A stretch of DNA of 6,124 nucleotides from Pseudomonadota bacterium (GTDB lineage Bacteria > Pseudomonadota > Alphaproteobacteria > Ferrovibrionales > Ferrovibrionaceae): contig JAJYTL010000210.1 in assembly GCA_021793055.1 (NCBI GenBank), forward strand, positions 1 through 6,124, given 5' to 3'. The notes below the pieces were generated by a model that searched no databases, had not been told where the DNA came from, and saw nothing but the letters and a program-made list of their open reading frames with translations. Of this stretch, positions 1 through 5,545 are shown one piece after another (position 1 is the stretch's first letter; every line of letters starts with the position of its first letter). Both the position numbers and the translations under genes were made by a program.

Positions 1-327
1 CAACGGCTGCCGGCGCTATGTGGTTTTGCCGTGGCGCGCCGCCTCATTCTCGGGGCCGAGATCGTCGACGGCGCCACCGCCGCCGAGCTCGGCCTCGTCC
101 ACTGGGCGGTCGCGGCCGAGGACCTCGCGACCTTCGCCGCGGCGCTGGCCGAGCGGCTGGCGGCACGGCCGCGCTCGGCGCTCGCCGCCGCCAAGTCCTG
201 CATCGCCGCAGGCGCTGATCCGACCCGCGACGGCTACGCGGAGGAATTGGCCGCGACCCGCCGCCTGCTCGGCGAGCCCAAGACGCGGGCGCGGGTTGAA
301 GCCTTTCTCGCCGGCCGGAGACCGTGA
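1..327 (+). CDS. Enoyl-CoA hydratase/isomerase (crotonase) family protein, 3' part only
   Basis: The reading frame is open from the first base of the window and ends at TGA 325-327, so the 5' part (probably about 150 codons) lies outside. The visible 108 residues look like the C-terminal part of a crotonase. It opens with RLPALCGFAVARRL, the usual helix after the active-site region, then LILGAEIVDGATAAELGLVHWAV, matching the family pattern of a tG..i.a..A..lGLV..vv segment (residues about 16-38). A trimerisation-type helical tail ends in VEAFLAGRRP, a typical family C-terminus. The catalytic half is missing, so hydratase, isomerase and ring hydrolase cannot be told apart. It lies 35 bases before the short-chain dehydrogenase on the same strand, which suggests one operon and a role in the same CoA-ester pathway. 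A GTG at 31 is in frame, but starting there would cut into the conserved fold. Family call is firm; the exact reaction is unknown. Confidence 0.85.
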   Translation, partial: QRLPALCGFAVARRLILGAEIVDGATAAELGLVHWAVAAEDLATFAAALAERLAARPRSALAAAKSCIAAGADPTRDGYAEELAATRRLLGEPKTRARVEAFLAGRRP

Positions 328-352
328 GGCCGAAGATTCCAAACACCCAATC

Positions 353-357
353 AGGAG
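353..357 (+). promoter_or_regulatory. Ribosome binding site that sets the SDR start
   Basis: AGGAG at 353-357 lies 5 bases before ATG 363 and 8 bases before the in-frame ATG 366. It supports a start at one of these two codons, not the in-frame GTG at 324. That GTG would overlap the preceding gene's stop and add 13 residues ahead of the Rossmann fold with no family counterpart. By spacing alone, ATG 366 is slightly better than 363. Confidence 0.7.
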
Positions 358-362
358 CGCAG

Positions 363-1112
363 ATGATGAAGTTCAATGACAAGATCGTCCTGGTGACCGG
401 CGGCGCCTCGGGCATCGGCCTCGCGGCCGTGCAGGCCTTCGCCGAATTCGGCGGCGATGTCCTGCTCGCCGACATCAACGCCGAGAAGGGCGAAGCCGCG
501 GCGGCGGCGATCCGCGCCAAGGGCGGCAAGGCCGAGTTCGTCAAACTCGACGTTACCGACAAGGCCTCGGTCGGCGCCTGCCGCGACCACGTTCTCGGCG
601 CCAAGGGCCGTCTTGACGTTCTCGCCAATGTCGCCGGCTGGGGCCATATCCAACCCTTCGTCGACAACGACGATGCCTTCATCGCCAAGGTGATGGCGCT
701 GAACCTGCTCGGCCCGATCGAACTGATCCGCGCCTTCTTTCCGGCGATGATCACGCAGAAGGGCGGCAAGATCGTCAATGTCGCGAGCGATGCCGGTCGC
801 GTCGGTTCGCTCGGCGAGAGCGTCTATTCCGCCGCCAAGGGCGGCATGATCGCGCTCAGCAAGTCGCTGGCGCGCGAAGGCGCCCGCTATGGCATCAACG
901 TCAACGCGGTCTGCCCCGGCCCCACCGACACGCCCCTCCTCCGGTCGGAGCCGGAGAAGTTTCTCGACGCCTTCCTCAAGGTGATCCCGATGCGCCGCTT
1001 CGGCAAGCCCTCGGAAGTGGCCGACGCGATCGTCTTCATGGCCAGTTCGCAGGCCGACTACATCACCGGCCAAGTGCTGAGCGTCAACGGCGGCATCGCC
1101 ATGGTCGGCTGA
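363..1112 (+). CDS. BadH-like short-chain dehydrogenase/reductase (2-hydroxycycloalkyl-CoA or 3-hydroxyacyl-CoA dehydrogenase)
   Basis: A 249-residue classical SDR, the normal family length. The cofactor motif TGGASGIG is at residues 12-19. Asp37 at the end of the second beta strand (LLADIN) favours NAD over NADP. The NNAG-type motif appears as NVAG (89-92). The active site is Asn114, Ser142, Tyr155 and Lys159 (YSAAK). PGPTDT and the C-terminal ITGQVLSVNGG complete the fold. From memory, the stretches ASDAGRVGSLGESVYSAAKGG and PGPTDTPLL, plus the C-terminus, closely resemble BadH of Rhodopseudomonas palustris. BadH is the NAD-dependent 2-hydroxycyclohexanecarboxyl-CoA dehydrogenase, which oxidises a ring beta-hydroxyl to a ketone. 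A related 3-hydroxyacyl-CoA role is equally possible. The gene sits 35 bases after a crotonase gene and 193 bases before an acyl-CoA dehydrogenase on the same strand, consistent with hydration, then oxidation, of a CoA ester. SDR family is near certain; the substrate is inference. Confidence 0.93.
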   Translation: MMKFNDKIVLVTGGASGIGLAAVQAFAEFGGDVLLADINAEKGEAAAAAIRAKGGKAEFVKLDVTDKASVGACRDHVLGAKGRLDVLANVAGWGHIQPFVDNDDAFIAKVMALNLLGPIELIRAFFPAMITQKGGKIVNVASDAGRVGSLGESVYSAAKGGMIALSKSLAREGARYGINVNAVCPGPTDTPLLRSEPEKFLDAFLKVIPMRRFGKPSEVADAIVFMASSQADYITGQVLSVNGGIAMVG

Positions 1113-1239
1113 CGCTTGGCCCAGCGGTCGCGGCGCCCGGGCGGCCGGGACGCAGGCGCTGGCGCGGGCGGTCGCGGTCGGGGCCGCTCCCGCTCCCGCT
1201 ATGCCTACGGCGTCGCCTGCCTGTAAGATGCGACGCGGC

Positions 1240-1266
1240 GCCGGAGGCGGTCGATCCGCCGCCGGC
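1240..1266 (+). other. GC-rich hairpin between the SDR and acyl-CoA dehydrogenase genes
   Basis: Arms GCCGG-A-GGCGG (1240-1250) and CCGCC-G-CCGGC (1256-1266) pair over ten GC base pairs with one A-G mismatch and a five-base loop, TCGAT. It lies in the 193-base gap (1113-1305), 39 bases before the ATG of the acyl-CoA dehydrogenase. No T-run follows, so it is not a standard intrinsic terminator. It could stabilise or process the transcript, or partly insulate the two genes. The rest of the gap shows only short GC palindromes and a CGCTCC tandem (1184-1200); I found no convincing promoter and no copy of the TGAATGA operator. Confidence 0.35.
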
Positions 1267-1305
1267 CGCCTTGCCCTTGAATCGTGTCATCGCTCGGGTG
1301 CGTTT

Positions 1306-2442
1306 ATGATCCTCAACGACGAACAAGCCATGATCCGCGACGCGGCGCGTCAATTCGCGCGCCGGCAACTGCGGCCGAATTCCGCCGCGTGGGACCGCGA
1401 TGGAACCTTTCCCCGCGACGCCCTGGCGGAAATGGGGCGCCTCGGCTTCCTCGGCATGACGGTGGCCAAGGAATGGGGCGGCGTCGGCGCCGATGCCGTC
1501 TCGCTCGCGGTCGCGATCGCCGAGATCGCCGCCGGCGACGCCGCCTGCGCCACCATCATGAGTGGCCATAACTCAGTCGGCTGCATGCCGATCGCGATGT
1601 TCGGCAGCGCCGAGCAGAAAGAGCGCTTCCTGCGCCCGATGGCTCAGGGCACTATGCTTTCAGCCTTCTGCCTCGCCGAGCCGCACAGCGGCTCGGACGC
1701 GGGCGCGATGACGACGCGGGCGCGGCGCGAGGGCGACAGCTACGTCCTGTCCGGAACCAAGCAGTTCATCACCACCGGCAAGAACGCTGATGTCGCGCTG
1801 GTTTTCGCCAAGACCGACCCGGCCGCGGGCAGCCGCGGGATCAGCGGCTTCATCGTGCCGGTGGATTCGCCCGGCTATACGGTGGCCCGCGTAGAATCGA
1901 AAATGGGCCAGCGCGCCTCCGATACCTGCCAGATCGTCTTCGACGACGTGCGGATTCCGGCCGCGTTCCGCCTCGGCGACGAGGGGCAGGGCTATCGCAT
2001 CGCGCTCGCCAATCTCGAAGGCGGGCGCATCGGCATCGCCGCGCAGGCGGTTGGCATCGCGACGGCCGCCTTCGAGGTAGCCCTTGGCTATGCCCGCGAG
2101 CGCGTCACCTTCGGCAAGCCCATCATCGAGCATCAGGCGGTCGGCTTCCGGCTCGCCGCCATGGCGACCCGCATCGAGGCTGCCCGCCAATTGGTGCTAC
2201 ACGCCGCGCAATTGCGCGATCACGGCGAGCCTTGCCTCAAGGAAGCCTGCATGGCCAAGCTGGTCGCCTCGGAGGCGGCGGAATGGGTGTGCTCAGAGGC
2301 GATCCAGACCCTCGGCGGCTACGGCTATCTCAGCGACTTCCCGCTCGAGCAACTCTATCGCGACGCCCGCGTCACCCGCATCTACGAGGGCACCAACGAC
2401 ATCCAGAACCTCGTCATCCTGCGCGAGATGACCAAGGACTGA
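1306..2442 (+). CDS. Acyl-CoA dehydrogenase (short/branched or cyclic acyl-CoA type)
   Basis: A 378-residue FAD enzyme of usual length that introduces an alpha-beta double bond into an acyl-CoA and passes electrons to ETF. The N-terminal helical domain opens with ILNDEQAMIRDAARQFA. The first family signature is at about 120-131 (AFCLAEPHSGSD). The FAD-contacting strands include SGTKQFITTG and MGQRASDTCQIVFDDVRIP, and RVTFGKPI begins the C-terminal helical domain. The second signature, QTLGGYGYLSD, is at 334-344, with Gln349 where Lys/Arg is usual. Glu361 in RIYEGTND is at the position of the catalytic base of medium- and short-chain dehydrogenases, so the active site looks intact. ATG 1306 was chosen because family homology begins at once; the in-frame ATG 1201 would add 35 low-complexity residues. 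The ribosome binding site at 1306 is weak (GGG near 1296-1298). Context makes a cyclic acyl-CoA substrate (as for AliB) possible, but sequence alone does not fix it. Confidence 0.93.
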   Translation: MILNDEQAMIRDAARQFARRQLRPNSAAWDRDGTFPRDALAEMGRLGFLGMTVAKEWGGVGADAVSLAVAIAEIAAGDAACATIMSGHNSVGCMPIAMFGSAEQKERFLRPMAQGTMLSAFCLAEPHSGSDAGAMTTRARREGDSYVLSGTKQFITTGKNADVALVFAKTDPAAGSRGISGFIVPVDSPGYTVARVESKMGQRASDTCQIVFDDVRIPAAFRLGDEGQGYRIALANLEGGRIGIAAQAVGIATAAFEVALGYARERVTFGKPIIEHQAVGFRLAAMATRIEAARQLVLHAAQLRDHGEPCLKEACMAKLVASEAAEWVCSEAIQTLGGYGYLSDFPLEQLYRDARVTRIYEGTNDIQNLVILREMTKD

Positions 2443-2453
2443 CCTTGCCGGCG

Positions 2454-2505
2454 GCGCGCGGGACGGCGTCCTTCCAACCGGCCCGGCGCCCCGCGATCCG
2501 CGCGC
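2454..2505. terminator. Possible bidirectional structure between convergent genes
   Basis: The 62-base gap between the stops of the acyl-CoA dehydrogenase and the facing ligase holds an inverted repeat. GCGCGCGG (2454-2461) pairs with CCGCGCGC (2498-2505), enclosing a small GGAC-GGC-GTCC hairpin (2461-2471). Position fits a shared terminator, but there is no T-run on either strand, the outer loop is long (36 bases), and such repeats arise easily in GC-rich DNA. Confidence 0.22.
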
Positions 2506-4259
2506 TATGACGATGAGCTTCTGCCGGCGGCCGAGGCGGCGTGGCCGGGCGCGGCCGCCCGAGACAGCTCCCGGCCGAGCGGGCGTGGCGCGGGCGCCGG
2601 GCTCGCGCCGGCACCTTCGCCGCGCAACGCCTCGGCCAAGGCGCGCAGGCGGAAGCGTTGCAGCTTGCCGGTCGCGGTGCGCGGCACCTCGTCGACGAAG
2701 AGGATGTTGCGCGGGCATTTGTAGATCGACAAGCTGGCCTTCAGGCGGTCCTGGATCTGCGTCGCGAGCGCCGCCTTGTCGCGATCCGCGGCGGCGACCA
2801 CGAACATCGTCAGGCGCGTCAGGCCGTCCTCGTTCGGGACGCCGACGACCGCGACGTCGTTGACGCCGGGGGTGGCCAGCGCGCAGTCCTCGATCTCCAG
2901 CGGCGACACCCATTGACCCGAGATCTTCAACAGGTCGTCGCCGCGTCCGTGATGATACCACCACCCGTCCGCGTCGAAGCTGAACATGTCGCCGGTGCGA
3001 TACCAGCCGCGATCGAAGCTGGCGCGGCTCTTTTCCGGCTGGTTCCAATAGCCGGCCGCGATCGAGCCCATGCGCACCCAGAGCACGCCGAGCTTTCCGG
3101 GCTCGCTGATCGGCCGGTCGCGGTCGTCCACCAGCCGCAGTTCGACGTCGGGCTGCGGCCGCCCCGTCGCCCCGGCGCGGCAGGCCGCGGGCGTATTGGC
3201 AAGGAAGAGAAAGAGGGTCTCGGTGGCGCCGATGCCATCGAAGATCGGCTTGCCTGTCGCCGCCTGCCAGCGCTCGAACAGATTGGCCGGCAGCCGTTCG
3301 CCGGCGGAGACGAAGCAGCGCACGGCGCGGAACGGCTCGCTCTCGGCATGGCCCTCGGCGAGCAGGTTGCGGTAGATCGTCGGCACACTGAACATCACGT
3401 CCGGCCGGTGGCGCGCGACGATCTCGGCAATGGCCTCGCCCCGCGGCCAGCGATCGTCGAGGATCAGGCTTGCGCCGAGGCGCAGGCCGCCGAGCAGGCA
3501 ATGGGTGAGCGCGAAGGAAAAGAACAGCTTCGACGATGAGAACAGCTTGTCGCCCGCCTTGATGCCGAACATCTCCCCCATGTGCCGGTCGGCGAGCAGG
3601 ACGTCGCGATGGCGATGCATTGCCGCCTTCGGCATGCCCGTGGTGCCGGAAGTGTAAATCCAAAAGGCCATGTCGTCCGGCGCGGTCGGCGCGCTGTCGA
3701 GCGTGCCGCCGCGGTCGCCGAGGAAGGTCTCGAGGGCGATTACCGGCGCCGTCGGGTTCGCGTCGGCGCCGCAAACCACGAGGAGCGACGGGCGCCGGGC
3801 GCCCTCGGCCACCGCCTGTTCCAGCACGGGGAGGAAATCCGGGTCGATAAACAGCATCCGCGCGCCGCTGTCGGCGATCGCGTAGCGCAGGTCGGCCGCG
3901 GCGTAGCGGGTGTTCAGCGCGATCGCGACGCCGCCCGCCTTAATCGCCGCGAGGAAGCCGGCGACGAGCTCGGGTGTGTCCTTCAGCATGAACAGGACGC
4001 GCTCGCCGGTCGTGAGCCCGGCCTCCTTGAGCGCCAGGCCGAAGCGATCGACCGTCGCCGCGAGCGCGCCATAGGTATAGACGCTGTCGTGGTGGATCAG
4101 CGCCGGCGCGTCGCGCAGCCCCCGCCCCAGCGCCCGGCCGAGCAGGGCGTCGCAGGCATTCAGCATCGCGCCTGCGGCGCGCGCGTCGGCCGCTGGCTGC
4201 GGCCCGGCGGCGGCGCCTTGGCCGGCGATGCGGGACGGATCCTCGGGGCGGAACTTCAT
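2505..4259 (-). CDS. AMP-forming CoA ligase of the benzoate-CoA ligase family
   Basis: A 584-residue ANL-superfamily enzyme, predicted to activate a carboxylic acid with ATP to an acyl-adenylate and then to the CoA thioester in the cytoplasm. The P-loop YTSGTTGMPK is at 202-211 (followed by Ala-Ala where Gly is usual). DGIGATE (341-347), YRTGD (420-424), the hinge region GRGDDLLKISG (438-448) and TATGKLQRF (528-536) with catalytic Lys532 follow in order. KLFFSFALTHCLL (244-256), GIGATETLFLFLANTP and SGQWVSPLEIE resemble, from memory, benzoate-CoA ligases (BadA/BclA type) more than fatty acyl-CoA ligases. Benzoate, aminobenzoate, hydroxybenzoate or cyclohexanecarboxylate are candidate substrates. 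GGAGG (plus-strand 4269-4273) lies 9 bases before ATG 4259 and fixes the start. About 35 N-terminal and 40 C-terminal residues are low-complexity Ala/Pro/Arg/Ser extensions beyond the core. It is transcribed divergently from tetR, behind an operator it shares with the downstream crotonase gene. Confidence 0.93.
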   Translation of the reverse strand: MKFRPEDPSRIAGQGAAAGPQPAADARAAGAMLNACDALLGRALGRGLRDAPALIHHDSVYTYGALAATVDRFGLALKEAGLTTGERVLFMLKDTPELVAGFLAAIKAGGVAIALNTRYAAADLRYAIADSGARMLFIDPDFLPVLEQAVAEGARRPSLLVVCGADANPTAPVIALETFLGDRGGTLDSAPTAPDDMAFWIYTSGTTGMPKAAMHRHRDVLLADRHMGEMFGIKAGDKLFSSSKLFFSFALTHCLLGGLRLGASLILDDRWPRGEAIAEIVARHRPDVMFSVPTIYRNLLAEGHAESEPFRAVRCFVSAGERLPANLFERWQAATGKPIFDGIGATETLFLFLANTPAACRAGATGRPQPDVELRLVDDRDRPISEPGKLGVLWVRMGSIAAGYWNQPEKSRASFDRGWYRTGDMFSFDADGWWYHHGRGDDLLKISGQWVSPLEIEDCALATPGVNDVAVVGVPNEDGLTRLTMFVVAAADRDKAALATQIQDRLKASLSIYKCPRNILFVDEVPRTATGKLQRFRLRALAEALRGEGAGASPAPAPRPLGRELSRAAAPGHAASAAGRSSSS

Positions 4260-4311
4260 TTTCTCTGTCCTCCGTTGCCGCGCGCCGCGCCGATCGGCTC
4301 TTTGTCTCCGT

Positions 4312-4327
4312 CGCCGCCTCGGCGGCG
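4312..4327 (-). other. Leader hairpin of the ligase transcript
   Basis: CGCCGCC (4312-4318) and GGCGGCG (4321-4327) form a tight inverted repeat with a two-base centre. It lies in the predicted ligase 5' leader, 20 bases after the operator and 52 bases before the start codon. The hairpin in the other operator-controlled leader (5546-5564) is placed comparably. Function is unknown; transcript stability is one possibility, chance in GC-rich DNA another. Confidence 0.3.
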
Positions 4328-4347
4328 CGACGAGGCCGCCATGCCCT

Positions 4348-4365
4348 TGAATGAATGATCATTCA
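4348..4365 (-). promoter_or_regulatory. TetR-type operator upstream of the ligase
   Basis: An 18-bp site with perfect 7-bp inverted half-sites. On the minus strand it reads TGAATGA-TCAT-TCATTCA. An inner 14-bp perfect palindrome lies at 4352-4365. The site falls just after the predicted transcription start of the ligase promoter, where bound repressor would block initiation. It matches the site at 5501-5518 at 17 of 18 bases in the direction of transcription. The half-site and 4-base spacing resemble the box bound by the TetR-family acyl-CoA repressor FadR of Bacillus subtilis, as I recall it. Binding by the adjacent TetR protein is inferred. Confidence 0.8.
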
Positions 4366-4373
4366 ATGATTAA

Positions 4374-4403
4374 ATAGTTGCGCGGTTCGCGGCCGCGAGT
4401 CAA
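4374..4403 (-). promoter_or_regulatory. Predicted promoter of the ligase gene
   Basis: On the minus strand, TTGACT (complement of 4398-4403) and AACTAT (complement of 4374-4379) are separated by 18 bases. The -35 box matches the sigma-70 consensus at five of six bases; the -10 box is weak (three of six). TTTAAT, five bases further on, is a closer -10 match but its spacing of 23 is too long. The layout repeats that of the promoter at 5463-5491, which strengthens the call. Confidence 0.55.
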
Positions 4404-4492
4404 CTGCCATCGGTCGCATCGGGGGCGGGCCGCCGCCGCGACAGGGCTGAGGCGCGCTTGGCGTGGTGCTGCCGGCCGCCGATGCGTGCACT

Positions 4493-4567
4493 CGCCATGG
4501 CGGCGGTAGAGGCTTTATGCTATGCGCGAGAGACCTTAGGGGGAACGGTGCCGCCGCCATGGCGGCG
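4493..4567. repeat. Two copies of CGCCATGGCGGCG upstream of tetR
   Basis: The 13-base string occurs at 4493-4505 and 4555-4567, 62 bases apart, on either side of a possible -10 box (TATGCT, 4516-4521). Each copy is centred on CCATGG; the first core is a 10-bp perfect palindrome (4493-4502) and the second a 16-bp one (4552-4567). The pair could be a regulatory site for tetR, but strings rich in GCC/GGC recur by chance in this composition. Confidence 0.3.
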
Positions 4568-4644
4568 CGCGGTTCGGCCTTGCTGTCGGTCTCGGCAAGG
4601 GCGGCCGATGCGGCTGAGCCGCGTGAGAGCGAGGGGATCGGAAA

Positions 4645-5388
4645 ATGGCGTCCGAAGCGGAGGGGCCGGTCAAAAGCCAGGTTACCGACGAGACATTGGT
4701 GCAACTGCGGCGCGGCCAGATCGTGGCGGCGGCGGTCGAGTTGTTCTCGGAGCAGGGCTTTTACCGCACCACCATTCAGGAAGTGGCGCGCAAGGCCGGG
4801 GTCTCGACCGGCCTGATCTACCAATATGTCCACGACAAGGACGACGTTCTCCTGCTCGCCCTGTTGAGCGTCCTCGATTCCTACAAGCGCGAGATTCCGG
4901 CGGCCCTGGTTGGGCTCACGGATCCGATCGAGCGCTGCTGGGCGGCGGTCGACGCCTATTGCCGGGTCATCGACAGCCGCCGCCAGGGCACCGTTCTCGC
5001 CTATCGCTCGACCAAATCGCTGCCGAAGGCGCGGCGCGCCCTGATCAAACAGGCGGAGATCGAGACCAACGAGCTCATCGCCGCCTGTCTGCGCGATTGC
5101 ATCCGCGAGGGCCTGTTCCGCGAGGTCAACGTCGACCTGGTGACCTATTATTTCGTCAACTTCGCGCATGCCTGGGCGCTGAAGCACTGGCGGATGCGCG
5201 AGCTTTGCGCCTTGGACCAGTATATCGAAGAAGGGGTCGACTTTCTGTTCAGCGCCCTGTTGACCCCGAAGGGCCGGCGCCGCTACGAGAAGCTGCGCGC
5301 CGCGCGCGCGCGCAAGCGCACCGCTTCCGCGCCGCCGCGCCGGCGCGGCGGCGCGGCGCGGACCGCCGGCGGCAAGACGCGCCGCTGA
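4645..5388 (+). CDS. TetR/AcrR-family transcriptional repressor
   Basis: A 247-residue one-component regulator. The N-terminal DNA-binding domain runs from about residue 21 (RRGQIVAAAVELFSEQGF) through TTIQEVARKAGVSTGLIYQYV (42-62, the helix-turn-helix) to KDDVLL. This is the classic TetR pattern. The C-terminal ligand/dimer domain (about 75-215) is helical and not family-diagnostic to me. A tail of about 27 residues (221-247) has eleven Arg/Lys and no acidic residue, longer than usual for the family. ATG 4645 is the only good start: an in-frame stop lies at 4624-4626 and GAGGGGA sits 7 bases upstream. The gene lies between two near-identical operators at 4348-4365 and 5501-5518, so it probably represses the ligase and the downstream crotonase operon. 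A CoA-ester inducer is plausible given these targets, but this is inference. No copy of the operator lies close to its own start. Confidence 0.92.
   Translation: MASEAEGPVKSQVTDETLVQLRRGQIVAAAVELFSEQGFYRTTIQEVARKAGVSTGLIYQYVHDKDDVLLLALLSVLDSYKREIPAALVGLTDPIERCWAAVDAYCRVIDSRRQGTVLAYRSTKSLPKARRALIKQAEIETNELIAACLRDCIREGLFREVNVDLVTYYFVNFAHAWALKHWRMRELCALDQYIEEGVDFLFSALLTPKGRRRYEKLRAARARKRTASAPPRRRGGAARTAGGKTRR
5327..5356. repeat. Perfect 30-bp GC palindrome in the 3' end of tetR
   Basis: Every base from 5327 to 5341 pairs with its partner from 5356 back to 5342. All 30 bases are G or C, centred on the CCGG at 5340-5343. In RNA this gives a stem of about 13 bp with a four-base loop. It encodes residues 228-238 of the repressor's basic tail and ends 29 bases before the TGA codon. 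No T-run follows. It may act as a stability or pausing structure, or be a by-product of Arg/Ala/Gly/Pro codons at high GC. Confidence 0.85.
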
Positions 5389-5462
5389 CCGCCCATCGCC
5401 CGGCAGCGCCGGATATGTCCGCGCTCGCGCCGTTGCCGTGCCGCCAACGGATGCGATCGGCC

Positions 5463-5491
5463 TTGACAAGCCGGCTTGCCTGCGCAACCAT
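5463..5491 (+). promoter_or_regulatory. Predicted promoter of the downstream crotonase gene
   Basis: TTGACA (5463-5468), a perfect sigma-70 -35 box, is followed after 17 bases by AACCAT (5486-5491), a weak -10 box that keeps the key second A and final T. Transcription would begin near 5498, giving a leader of about 125 bases and placing the operator at the first transcribed bases. The same arrangement occurs at the ligase promoter. Confidence 0.6.
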
Positions 5492-5500
5492 GCCTCGTTA

Positions 5501-5518
5501 TGAATGAACATTCATTCA
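5501..5518 (+). promoter_or_regulatory. TetR-type operator upstream of the downstream crotonase gene
   Basis: An 18-bp site, TGAATGA-ACAT-TCATTCA, with perfect 7-bp inverted half-sites. The symmetry extends outward by TA on each side (5499-5520), giving ten-base perfect arms around a central CA. It differs from the ligase operator at one base and starts the same 38 bases after the first base of the -35 box. It lies 105 bases before the start codon, at the predicted transcription start. It is probably bound by the TetR protein encoded immediately upstream. Confidence 0.82.
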
Positions 5519-5545
5519 TACATAGATCATCGAAAGCCGGCGGCG

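Larger units (their letters stand above)
4260..4644. other. Divergent intergenic region between ligase and tetR
   Basis: This 385-base stretch has no convincing gene. The ligase side (4260-4403) holds its ribosome binding site, a leader hairpin, the 18-bp operator and the promoter, listed separately. The tetR side (4404-4644) is GC-rich. It contains two copies of a CGCCATGGCGGCG repeat and the tetR ribosome binding site GAGGGGA (4631-4637), 7 bases before ATG 4645. TATGCT at 4516-4521 is a possible -10 box for tetR, but no good -35 box lies at the right distance, so I do not call a tetR promoter. Confidence 0.6.

Noticed and set aside
324..362. GTG start overlapping the preceding stop codon for the SDR
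   Set aside because: The ATGGTG-like overlap is tempting for coupling, but the AGGAG at 353-357 and the normal SDR N-terminus support ATG 363 or 366.
1201..1305. In-frame upstream ATG that would lengthen the acyl-CoA dehydrogenase by 35 residues
   Set aside because: The added residues are low-complexity, cover the GC hairpin and precede the family's usual N-terminus; no ribosome binding site is seen before 1201.
1276..1308. Possible promoter TTGAAT (1277-1282) with TTTATG before the acyl-CoA dehydrogenase
   Set aside because: The spacing is 20 bases and the -10 candidate overlaps the start codon, so the case is too weak.
2541..3539. Long plus-strand open frame (332 codons) opposite the ligase
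   Set aside because: It is antisense to a gene with a full set of ANL motifs. Its translation is Arg/Ala/Gly-rich without recognisable domains, as expected for a shadow frame in GC-rich DNA.
2293..3774. Minus-strand open frame of 493 codons overlapping the ligase and the end of the acyl-CoA dehydrogenase
   Set aside because: It is a different frame over the ligase and runs antisense into the acyl-CoA dehydrogenase. Its translation is Arg-rich and lacks family motifs.
3582..4358. Plus-strand open frame of 258 codons opposite the ligase N-terminal part
   Set aside because: It is a shadow of the ligase, with no motif and no plausible ribosome binding site.
4458..5507. Plus-strand open frame of 349 codons, longer than tetR and overlapping it
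   Set aside because: The overlapping tetR frame has a clear helix-turn-helix, a good ribosome binding site and normal composition; this frame is low-complexity and Arg/Gly/Pro-rich.
4363..5511. Minus-strand open frame of 382 codons covering tetR
   Set aside because: It is antisense to tetR, spans the operator regions and shows no domain; its ends fall at both operators by coincidence of ATG/stop content in AT-rich sites.
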